From contig NZ_VKDE01000024.1 in NCBI RefSeq assembly GCF_007097485.1, forward strand, positions 1 to 64,000: a stretch of 64,000 nucleotides of DNA, read 5' to 3'. The position numbers were made by a program, and so were the translations under genes. The notes under the pieces were generated by a model that made no database searches, was not told the origin of the DNA, and was given only the letters and a program-made list of their open reading frames with translations. Of this stretch, positions 17,118 through 24,509 are shown in pieces. This DNA is from Carboxylicivirga sp. M1479. Lineage in GTDB: Bacteria; Bacteroidota; Bacteroidia; Bacteroidales; Marinilabiliaceae. Every line of letters begins with the position of its first letter. Positions within the stretch are counted from its first letter, which is position 1.

Positions 17118-18065
17118 TTATGAGGCCTGCATTTCACACACCCAAATCTTACGTGTAAACTTCTTGCCCTTTTTTTCTACGGAGCAAGAGTCAACAAGCT
17201 TTAAATCAGCCTCGCTTAATAAACTGCTTATGTCTGAAGTAGATACAATCACAAGGCGGGGACTTCGTTTGATGGCTGCCTGAATAATGTATAAGGCATT
17301 TTCGTCATCCGAATGGCTAAACAAATTGTATGGCAAGTCAATAATGGCTGCGTCGTAGTTATGCTCAAGATCTTGCAAATCTGATCGGTAAACATTAGCG
17401 GTATAAGCATAGTGAGCAAGGTTTTTTCGCGTAGACTGGCAGGCTTTCCAGTGTATGTCACAACCCTCAATTGCAAACCCTCCAATGCAAGCCTCTAGCA
17501 TTACCGTTCCAACACCGCAGCCTGCATCTAATAATCGCTTGCTTTTATTACCCTTGGAAACAATACTGACAAGAGCCTTGGCAATATCCATGTTAATGGC
17601 ACTGCTAAACGAGTAGGGCTTTTTCTTGTGCTTAAACCAATCGGTATCGTGTTTAATAAGCTCTCCAAAATACCATGTGTTATTGTAATAGCAAATTGAA
17701 TAGGTAATTAAAGGCGTAACATAATCGGGATCGCCCTCAATGCAATAACCAATATCTTTTAACTTATCGAGCCTCTGTGTATAGTTAGTTTTATCGCCAT
17801 GCAAAACCATATACTCGGCTTTAAAACCATCCATATGAATGTTCTCTTGCTTAACCTTATTCAACAAGAGTTGGTAGTCTTCGGCACTAGCAATAATTTC
17901 AAAACGGTTTTTTATAAAAGGACTTATTGAGGGGTCAATCTTAATATTTGAAAACAGTAACTTATTATTTTCCTGCTCATTAAATAACTGCCTCGACTCC
18001 AACTGACATAATTCAACATTGTGCGTGTCGTACTTAAAAGAATAGATGTAACTGTGTTGGTGCAT
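17118..18065 (-). CDS. Trm11-like RNA (guanine) methyltransferase
   Basis: 315 residues. The C-terminal half is a class I SAM methyltransferase: motif I 'LLDAGCGVGTVMLEA', an acidic strand-2 end in 'IEGCDIHWKACQST', and motif IV 'AAIIDLPYN', the (D/N)(L/P)PY form of base-N methyltransferases. The N-terminal half (about 1-150) is diverged and could be a THUMP-like RNA-binding part, as in Trm11/TrmG10. Methylation of a guanine exocyclic amine in tRNA is the family's usual activity. The exact target is not predictable. It lies on the opposite strand, inside the operator-bearing block but without the operator. Confidence 0.65.
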   Translation of the reverse strand: MHQHSYIYSFKYDTHNVELCQLESRQLFNEQENNKLLFSNIKIDPSISPFIKNRFEIIASAEDYQLLLNKVKQENIHMDGFKAEYMVLHGDKTNYTQRLDKLKDIGYCIEGDPDYVTPLITYSICYYNNTWYFGELIKHDTDWFKHKKKPYSFSSAINMDIAKALVSIVSKGNKSKRLLDAGCGVGTVMLEACIGGFAIEGCDIHWKACQSTRKNLAHYAYTANVYRSDLQDLEHNYDAAIIDLPYNLFSHSDDENALYIIQAAIKRSPRLVIVSTSDISSLLSEADLKLVDSCSVEKKGKKFTRKIWVCEMQAS

Positions 18066-18472
18066 GTTGGAGTCGTATGTTGTGAGGTGAGTATTGTTGA
18101 TTTTGAAGGTGGTAAATATAAGATTTACTAAGTGATTGCACCTTGTTTTTCAGGTAAATTACTTGATGATGGCTCAAGCTAATTTTCTAAAAATCATTCT
18201 GGCTTTAGTATTTTAATCAATTACTTTTTTGATTAATAAGTTGAAGCAGTGATTGGTCATAAGGTTTTTGCAAAAAGCTGGTACTTTCTTAATGAATTAT
18301 TGGCTCTTTTTGATATGTCTGAATGTAGAAAAAGTAATTAGCTTTGTTAACGATCATTCTACTATATGGATGTATTCGCACCTCACGCAGTAGTGTGTTT
18401 TTGTCAGACTTAGGTGACTTATAAGTAATAAAGAGATTCGTAATTGGCATACGTGGTAAATTAAGATAGTTT
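18066..18472. other. 407-bp intergenic region between divergent genes
   Basis: It separates the leftward methyltransferase and the rightward AraC gene and must carry both promoters. No convincing TAnnTTTG element, operator match or hairpin was found. CTTAGGTGACTTATAAG (about 18409-18425) is symmetric-looking but does not fit the shared operator's 5-3-5 spacing. Confidence 0.3.
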
Positions 18473-19336
18473 ATGAGCAATGATATTAAAAAATATCCCT
18501 TTAAAAATGGCTTGCCATTAGAATTCGAAATCATTGATCTATCAAGTGTGTTAAATACTAAAAAGGAAGTAATGGTTGTGCCTCATCGACCTCAGTTTTA
18601 TCATATTTTATGGATTAAACAAGGCTCTGCAACTCATTACATAGACTTTAAGCCTATTAGCATTGAAGACGATTGTATCATTTTTGTTCCTCATAATAGT
18701 GTTAATCTATATGATGGGGATGGCATCTATAAAGGAAAGTCTATTATTTTTACCGATGGATTCTTTTGTAAGAACGAACAAGATATTCAGTTTTTACACT
18801 CTTCTATGTTGTATAGTGACTTGTATGGCATAGCAAAAATAAAATTGCATGATACAGCTTCTGGTATAAGAGATACATTTAAAGCAATGGAGGCCGAGTA
18901 TCAACGATCTGTTGATAGCAGACATTATAATATACTGCATAATTTGCTGCATGTTTTTTTACTACAAGCTGAACGTGAGATTCAAAAGCAAGGAGTTGAA
19001 GAGCTACAGCCTGGTGTTAACCTTGATTACTTGATGTTGTATAAAGACTTGTTAGAACAGAATTTCAGGAAGGAGCGCTCGGTAAATAAATATGCAACAG
19101 AATTAAGTATTTCGGAAAAGCAATTATATAAAGCAACCACCACTTTACTGGGTAAAACGCCCAAACAAATTATTGATGAAAGGGTTTTGCTCGAGGCTAA
19201 GCGACTTTTGGTTCATAGCCATCAATCCATAAAAGAAATCGCCTATAAATTAGGCTATGATGAGCCAACCAACTTCATAAAGTATTTTAAAAAGCACACT
19301 CATAAAACGCCTTCAGAATTTAGGGAACAATATTAA
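18473..19336 (+). CDS. AraC-family transcriptional regulator
   Basis: 287 residues. The N-terminal half is cupin-like: 'HRPQFYHILWIKQGSATHYI' is the typical AraC sensor strand pair. The C-terminal 100 residues form the two HTH motifs: 'SVNKYATELSISEKQLYKATT' and 'SIKEIAYKLGYDEPTNFIKYF', ending 'KTPSEFREQY'. The nearest downstream gene is the operator-bearing SnoaL-like lipoprotein, so it could control that gene or the wider block. The ligand is unknown. Confidence 0.88.
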   Translation: MSNDIKKYPFKNGLPLEFEIIDLSSVLNTKKEVMVVPHRPQFYHILWIKQGSATHYIDFKPISIEDDCIIFVPHNSVNLYDGDGIYKGKSIIFTDGFFCKNEQDIQFLHSSMLYSDLYGIAKIKLHDTASGIRDTFKAMEAEYQRSVDSRHYNILHNLLHVFLLQAEREIQKQGVEELQPGVNLDYLMLYKDLLEQNFRKERSVNKYATELSISEKQLYKATTTLLGKTPKQIIDERVLLEAKRLLVHSHQSIKEIAYKLGYDEPTNFIKYFKKHTHKTPSEFREQY

Positions 19337-19544
19337 TGGTCTGTCATAGCTATGCCATTAATCGCATAAGTAACAGTAGGTAACTTTAGATACTAAGTGC
19401 ATGCTAATGAAATAAAATTAAAAGGGATTTTCGTTTTCTTCAGAATTGCTTTGTTCAACAATATTATCAATAGTGGCAAAAGAGACGCTTTGTCAGTTTT
19501 TGAAAACTGTTTGTAGCGTATGAACTTTGTTTGGTTTCCCTTAC

Positions 19545-19614
19545 TTAAGGGAGAGACTTACCCTATAAAGTCAGAAAACTACCTTTACTCACCTTTTGTT
19601 TCACTTCATCTTTG
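19545..19614 (+). promoter_or_regulatory. Shared operator plus -7 element, promoter 5 (SnoaL-like gene)
   Basis: TTAAGGGAGAGACTTAC (19545-19561) begins (at AAG, 19547) 64 bp before the TTTG of CATCTTTG (19607-19614), 2 bp shorter than in the other four promoters. The CCCTC block is missing. CCCTTA-CT-TAAGGG (19538-19551) adds an overlapping palindrome on the upstream side. Confidence 0.5.
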
Positions 19615-19639
19615 CATTGTAATATTTAAACTTAAAATA

Positions 19640-20488
19640 ATGCAGAAACTCTACACAATTACAGTTCTAACCTTGGCGCTCTTAATGTCATGCGAGGCCA
19701 ATAACAATGATGAAAAAATGGAAATATCAAACAAACAAAAGGTAGTTGAATTATTAAAAAGTATCGAAACTGGTGCATCGGAACCAATCGCCTACATCAA
19801 TGCTAACAAATATATTTAGCATAATCAATCTGTTGCCGATGGTTTGGCAGGGTTTGGCGCTTTGCTACAACAATTGCCAGCCGGAAGTGCAAAAGTGAAT
19901 ACTATTCGTGTTTTTGAGGATGGAAATTTTGTAATTGCACATACCGATTATAATTTTTTTGGACCTAAGATTGGCATCGATATTTTTAGGTTTGAAGATG
20001 GTTTAATTGTGGAACATTGGGATAATTTGCAAGAGAAGGTTAGCGAAACAGCCTCTGGACGAACTCAAATTGATGGGCCGACAATTATTGAAGATCTAGC
20101 AAAAACGAATAGTAACAAGGCTTTAGTAAAAGGACTATTGGATGATGTGTTTTTGGGTGCAAATCCTGATAAAATTACCGATTATATTTCCAGTGAGAAG
20201 TATTTTCAGCATAACCCTGGTGTAAAAGATGGCCTTGCTGGATTAGGAGATGCATTGGCAGCACTTGCTGAAGCTGGTATGCCGATGGTATACGAAAAGA
20301 ATCATGCCATTTTCGGAGAGGGTAATTTTGTACTTAGCGTATCGGAAGGTGTTTTTATGAATAAGAAAGTTGCTTTTTATGATATTTTCAGGATAGAGAA
20401 TGGTCTAGTTGTGGAGCATTGGGATACCATTGAAGAAATTTTAGCTGATTCAGATGCAAAAAATGGTAACGGTAAATTTAACTTTTAA
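19640..20488 (+). pseudogene. Two-domain NTF2/SnoaL-like lipoprotein gene interrupted by an in-frame amber codon
   Basis: The ATG at 19640 opens a lipoprotein (lipobox ends at Cys18, LLMSC). Codon 60 is TAG (19817-19819), and the frame continues uninterrupted to 20488, giving 282 residues in all. The two halves are homologous: 'NKYI*HNQSVADGLAGFGALL' aligns with 'EKYFQHNPGVKDGLAGLGDAL', so the stop replaces a Gln (CAG to TAG, one transition). Both halves carry the SnoaL ending 'DIFRxExGLxVEHWD'. The rest shows no decay, so the mutation is recent, suppressed or a sequencing error. A product starting at 19844 would lack the signal peptide. Confidence 0.8.
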
Positions 20489-20546
20489 GTGATTGAATTA
20501 GAGTTAAGTCATAAGAGGATGAATAGAGTCTTGTGTCCATTTATTG

Positions 20547-20563
20547 ATTCGGTTCAACCGAAT
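20547..20563. terminator. Small palindrome after the SnoaL-like gene
   Basis: ATTCGGTT-C-AACCGAAT is a perfect 8-bp inverted repeat 59 bp past the stop codon, without a T-run and with too short a loop for a simple hairpin. It could be a weak terminator or a protein-binding site. Confidence 0.3.
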
Positions 20564-20742
20564 GGAAAGATTAAAAACTTGGCTGCCATTCTATATTGTT
20601 CAAAAAGAATGAGCCACCAATAATTCTATACGCACAAGCCTCTGAATGGTACAAAATATAAGAGCCGCCTCAGTTAATCAATCATTTTTTTTAGGATTGC
20701 TTAACTTGGACAGCTCTTGTTATATGGTTAAACTTATAGTCT

Positions 20743-22401
20743 TTAATAATCAAAGCTACTACCGCCCAAAAACTCACGTATAATCGAAGTTGGTGGTATC
20801 TCATTGGGTCTGATAGGTTTGAAATAGCTGAAGAAATTTAATAGTCGGCGTGCTTCGGCATATTCAGGCTGGTTGGGCTGAACTTCTAGTAAAATAGGTT
20901 CGGCCTGTTGCTTTAATACCGATAGTTCGTACAATAAGGCCGTGTTAAACATCACATCGGCTTCCTCTTGATACGGGAAGATGTGTGAGTCTTCTCCACG
21001 CCTGACACTGGGCCAGCGCGAAATGGTATCCTGAGCTGAATATTTTCGGTATTTATAATCACGTACAATGCGCCTGATTAAGCGGTTGTCGGTTGTGTGT
21101 ATCAGGTTTTGGTTATCGATGTTAACCGATGTCAGCGCCGATACATATATTTTAAATTTCGATTGATCGGGAATGAGGTGCGTAAGCTGAGGGTTTAGTC
21201 CATGTATGCCCTCCACAATTAAAATATTTTCTTCGTGCATCTGCAATTTTTCCCCATCGAAGTAACGTTTGCCCGTTTCAAAATTGAATTTAGGTATTTC
21301 CACCTCTTTACCTGCCAATAAACTAATCAGCTGTTCGTTAAATAACTCAACGTCCAAGGCATTTAATGCTTCAAAATCGTATTCGCCATTTTCGTCTAAA
21401 GGTGTTTTTTCTCTATCTACAAAGTAGTTGTCTAATGATAGGTTTACTGGTTTCATGCCTGCCACCATAAGCTGGATAGCCAGGCGTTTGCCAAAGGTTG
21501 TTTTTCCGCTCGACGATGGTCCACTGATAAGAACCAGCTTAACCGATTTTTTGCGTTCATCAATCATGTCGGCTATATGCCCAATCTTTTTCTCGTGCAG
21601 TGCTTCTGAAATTTTAATCAGTGTTTCAGCTTTTCCGTTGGAGCAAGAGGTGTTGATGTCGGCTAGGTTACGCACATTTAGCACCCGGTTCCATTCTGCA
21701 AACTCCTGAAAAATGTCAAACATCTTATTTTGTACTACAATCTCTTCCAACTCGTTGGGATGTTGGCGCTTGGGTATTTGTAGCAACATGCCATTGTAAT
21801 ATTTAATCAGGTCAAATACCTTAAGATAACCTGTTGATGGCACCAAATAACCATAATAGAGACCCATGTGTTTTTCTAACTGGTGATATGAAGTGTATAA
21901 TTGTCCGCGATGACGAATTAATGCTGTTTTATCCAGCTGGTTTTGCTGTTCAAAGCGATTGATAACTTCCTCAGATTCATCCTGTTTGTGAATAAAAGGT
22001 GTGTCCTGGTCAATAATCTGTTTCATTCGATTTTGAATAGACAGCACATCTTCAATGGTTAACTCTTCGCCTTCAACCGAACAGTAGGTACCCTTTGAAA
22101 CCGAGTGTTCGATGCGTAATTGTGCCTTGGGATATAACTCCGATGTAGCTTTGTACAGTACCAACGATAAACTGCGTATATACATTCGCATGCCATCTGG
22201 GCGGGTAATATCAATAAACTCAATGGTTTTAGGATGGTATATTTCGTAGGAGAGTTCTCGCAGTTTATTATTGACATAAGCGCCCAAAATTGGGGTCGAT
22301 AATTTAATGCCCATGTCATTTGCTATTTTTTCAAGAGAGGTGCCTACTGGGTAACAATTTGATTGATCGTTGTTGAGGCATTTTATATGAACCGTTTTCA
22401 T
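20743..22401 (-). CDS. TGS-domain nucleoside (uridine-like) kinase
   Basis: 552 residues. An N-terminal TGS domain (about 1-65, 'YPVGTSLEKIANDMGIKL'), then a threonyl-tRNA-synthetase-like additional region (about 66-200). A C-terminal P-loop kinase of the uridine kinase/phosphoribulokinase class (about 285-490) has Walker A 'ISGPSSSGKTTFGKRLA', 'NLSLDNYFVDREKTP', 'IVEGIHGLNPQL' and 'RRIVRDYKYRKYSA'. The family is widespread in Bacteroidota and Firmicutes and annotated as nucleoside kinase. The exact substrate is not certain. It is apparently monocistronic. Confidence 0.85.
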   Translation of the reverse strand: MKTVHIKCLNNDQSNCYPVGTSLEKIANDMGIKLSTPILGAYVNNKLRELSYEIYHPKTIEFIDITRPDGMRMYIRSLSLVLYKATSELYPKAQLRIEHSVSKGTYCSVEGEELTIEDVLSIQNRMKQIIDQDTPFIHKQDESEEVINRFEQQNQLDKTALIRHRGQLYTSYHQLEKHMGLYYGYLVPSTGYLKVFDLIKYYNGMLLQIPKRQHPNELEEIVVQNKMFDIFQEFAEWNRVLNVRNLADINTSCSNGKAETLIKISEALHEKKIGHIADMIDERKKSVKLVLISGPSSSGKTTFGKRLAIQLMVAGMKPVNLSLDNYFVDREKTPLDENGEYDFEALNALDVELFNEQLISLLAGKEVEIPKFNFETGKRYFDGEKLQMHEENILIVEGIHGLNPQLTHLIPDQSKFKIYVSALTSVNIDNQNLIHTTDNRLIRRIVRDYKYRKYSAQDTISRWPSVRRGEDSHIFPYQEEADVMFNTALLYELSVLKQQAEPILLEVQPNQPEYAEARRLLNFFSYFKPIRPNEIPPTSIIREFLGGSSFDY

Positions 22402-22577
22402 TGCGTTAGTTTTAAAATTCGACTATTAAAAATATAACATTTAGCCGACACATGATGGTTTATGTGTTTAAAATGGCATAAATAATGAATAGAATTTACC
22501 TATTGCTTTATAAAGTACAACTTACACCAAATGTATAACAAAATGATTGATAAAGCATTTTGCTTATTACATGGGTT

Positions 22578-22810
22578 ACGGCAATAGCATTTAACTTTTA
22601 ATATAGTTTTATCTTGCGTTATACCGACATAAGCAACGCAGTTTGGGACCCATTGACATAAACGTAGGGGAGAAAAATTTGATACCAAGCTGTCAATTAT
22701 TAAATTTTTCCCGTAGTGATGTCATAATGGGTAAACGAGTGCTTTAGTCGGCGGCCTTTTTCTTCCCTTTTTGGGCTGAAGGCAAAAAGGGGAAGCCTCA
22801 ACGGCTTTAG
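22578..22810 (+). repeat. Dispersed repeat family R2, copy B (about 235 bp)
   Basis: Partner of 11078-11320. The inverted repeat GAAAAATTT (22672-22680) / AAATTTTTC (22702-22710) keeps the same 21-nt spacer, while the spacer sequence differs. It lies between the nucleoside kinase and dps genes, in a 557-bp stretch otherwise without genes. Confidence 0.75.
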
Positions 22811-22912
22811 TTGAAAAACAATTTCTTAGATGTGATTACCGTATTATACTTATGTTTTTACATTCTAAACATTAATACCTTAGGAAGTAATAAGCGCTTA
22901 TAGAACACAAAA

Positions 22913-22938
22913 AAGGCGCCTGATTCATCAGACGCCTT
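22913..22938 (-). terminator. Terminator of dps
   Basis: AAGGCGCCTGA-TTCA-TCAGACGCCTT is an 11-bp stem with one mismatch. Read on the minus strand it follows the dps stop codon by about 20 bp and is trailed by a T-rich run (AAAAAA on the plus strand at 22909-22914). Confidence 0.8.
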
Positions 22939-22958
22939 AGTAGGTGGGTGGAATATGG

Positions 22959-23438
22959 CTATTTACTTAGCCATGAGTGCAACATCCACATGGTTTTTTC
23001 TTGCTGACTAATATAGTCCGTTAACAAAGTGATGGTTCCTTCATCTTCAGCTTCTTGCGCTAATGGTAACATTGCTTTTTCAGATTGGATGAGGATAGCC
23101 ATGTTTTCCAAAGTAACTTCCATGCACTCGTTACCATTACTTACGTTTTTGGCTGTTTGAATGCTTGCGCTGTTAATATAATCAGTAAAAGTGTGTGTTG
23201 GTGTTCCGCCAAGTGTTAAAATGCGCTCGGCAATTTCATCTACTTTCACAACAGCATCGTTGTATAGCTCTTCAAACTTTAGGTGAAGTTCAAAGAATTT
23301 CTCTCCCTTCACATTCCAGTGAAAACCACGCAGATTCTGATAGAATAATTGATAGTTTGCCAAAAGGCTATTTAGTTCATTGATCAATTGTTCGCTCTCT
23401 TGTTTTTTTAAGCCTAAAAGTTCATTTATTGTCTTCAT
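22959..23438 (-). CDS. dps: Dps ferritin-like DNA-protection protein
   Basis: 159 residues, the usual Dps length. The ferroxidase ligands are all in place: His40 in 'GFHWNVKG', His52 in 'FFELHLKFEELYND', and Asp67 and Glu71 in 'VDEIAER'. It oxidises Fe(II) with H2O2, stores iron as a dodecamer and shields DNA. It is transcribed divergently from an OxyR gene, with a TTTG-N20-TATATTTG promoter and an OxyR-type site directly upstream of the -33 element. This strongly suggests peroxide-induced expression. Confidence 0.95.
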   Translation of the reverse strand: MKTINELLGLKKQESEQLINELNSLLANYQLFYQNLRGFHWNVKGEKFFELHLKFEELYNDAVVKVDEIAERILTLGGTPTHTFTDYINSASIQTAKNVSNGNECMEVTLENMAILIQSEKAMLPLAQEAEDEGTITLLTDYISQQEKTMWMLHSWLSK

Positions 23439-23472
23439 AATATTTTGTTTTTGTTTGTTTTAATTTCTGATA

Positions 23473-23504
23473 CAAATATATTACTGCGCGTATTATCAAT
23501 CAAA
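23473..23504 (-). promoter_or_regulatory. dps promoter (-33 TTTG, -7 TATATTTG)
   Basis: On the minus strand TTTG (23501-23504) is separated by 20 bp from TATATTTG (23473-23480), an exact match to the Bacteroidota TTTG-N19-21-TAnnTTTG consensus. The -7 element ends 34 bp before the dps start codon. Confidence 0.85.
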
Positions 23505-23540
23505 TAGGTAAATTTTATATATTGCATCGATAAAATCTAT
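23504..23540. promoter_or_regulatory. OxyR-type binding site between dps and oxyR
   Basis: ATAG-N7-TTAT-N7-ATCG-N7-CTAT matches the four-tetrad OxyR consensus ATAG-N7-CTAT-N7-ATAG-N7-CTAT at 14 of 16 positions with perfect spacing. It touches the -33 element of the dps promoter on its upstream side, the position of an activator. Its other end lies 16 bp before the oxyR start, where it could repress oxyR. Confidence 0.8.
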
Positions 23541-23556
23541 AATAGTTGATAATAAG

Positions 23557-24504
23557 ATGCTTGGATTAAATTTACAGCAGTTAGAATACCTGGTGGCGGT
23601 GGATAATTATAAACAATTTACCATTGCCGCAGAAAAGTGCTTTGTAACGCAACCTACCTTAAGTATGCAAATAAAAAAGGCGGAGGAGCAGCTGGACATA
23701 GTCATATTTGATCGTACCAAACAACCCATTTTAACAACTCCTGTAGGAGAAAAGATTATTGCCCAGGCTCGTGTGGTTATTAACGAATATAATCGGATGG
23801 AGGAAATCGTAAGAGAGGAATCTGGACGTATTGAGGGCAGTTTAACAATTGGTATAATTCCATCTTTAGCACCTTATTTATTGCCTTTATTTGTTGGTCA
23901 TTTTAAAAAGAACAACCCTTTGGTTAATATCTCTTTTAAAGAAATGATTACGGAGGATTTGGTAAAAGCTTTGAAGCAGGATTTATTGGATGCTGCTATT
24001 TTAGTTACGCCTTTGGAGGAAAAAGATATAATAGAACAAGCCCTTTTTTATGAAGATGTATTGATTTATGCACATCCGCAACACTCTTTGCACCAGGTTA
24101 AAAGCTTAAAGGTGGATAACTTGACTTCATCTGGATTGTGGTTGTTAGACGAGGGGCATTGTTTTCGTTCCCAGGTACTTAATTTATGCGAGTTGCAAGC
24201 AAATGTAAGTGCCGACCTTCCTCTGCACTTCGAGAGTGGCTCCTTGGATACTATTCGTAAAATGGTTGATGCCGAGGGTGGCTATACTTTATTGCCTGCT
24301 TTGGCGGCGCAAGAATTGGTGTTTGATTTGCATAAGCAAGTAAAAGAATTTGAAATACCTGTACCGCTGCGCGAAGTGAGTTTGGTCTACTCTCGAGCTT
24401 TTTACAAGCGCTTATTATTAGAACGCTTGTCAGTTTCAATTAAAGCTAGTGTGCCCGAAGAAATGTTGCATAAAGACCGTGGACATGTGGTGGAGTGGAA
24501 ATAG
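23557..24504 (+). CDS. oxyR: Peroxide-sensing LysR-type regulator OxyR
   Basis: 315 residues. An N-terminal winged HTH ('FTIAAEKCFVTQPTLSMQIK') and a LysR substrate-binding domain. The redox pair is conserved: Cys202 in 'DEGHCFRSQ' and Cys211, nine residues apart as in E. coli OxyR (199/208). H2O2 forms a disulfide between them and changes DNA binding. It is divergent from dps, its likely main target, with a matching OxyR site in the 118-bp gap. It ends 5 bp before the convergent 703-residue exported-protein gene. Confidence 0.93.
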   Translation: MLGLNLQQLEYLVAVDNYKQFTIAAEKCFVTQPTLSMQIKKAEEQLDIVIFDRTKQPILTTPVGEKIIAQARVVINEYNRMEEIVREESGRIEGSLTIGIIPSLAPYLLPLFVGHFKKNNPLVNISFKEMITEDLVKALKQDLLDAAILVTPLEEKDIIEQALFYEDVLIYAHPQHSLHQVKSLKVDNLTSSGLWLLDEGHCFRSQVLNLCELQANVSADLPLHFESGSLDTIRKMVDAEGGYTLLPALAAQELVFDLHKQVKEFEIPVPLREVSLVYSRAFYKRLLLERLSVSIKASVPEEMLHKDRGHVVEWK

Positions 24505-24509
24505 CTTCT

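Noticed and set aside
18409-18425. CTTAGGTGACTTATAAG upstream of the AraC gene as a sixth shared operator
   Set aside because: The arms do not match AAGKG-N3-CMCTT and no TTTG follows at 64-66 bp.
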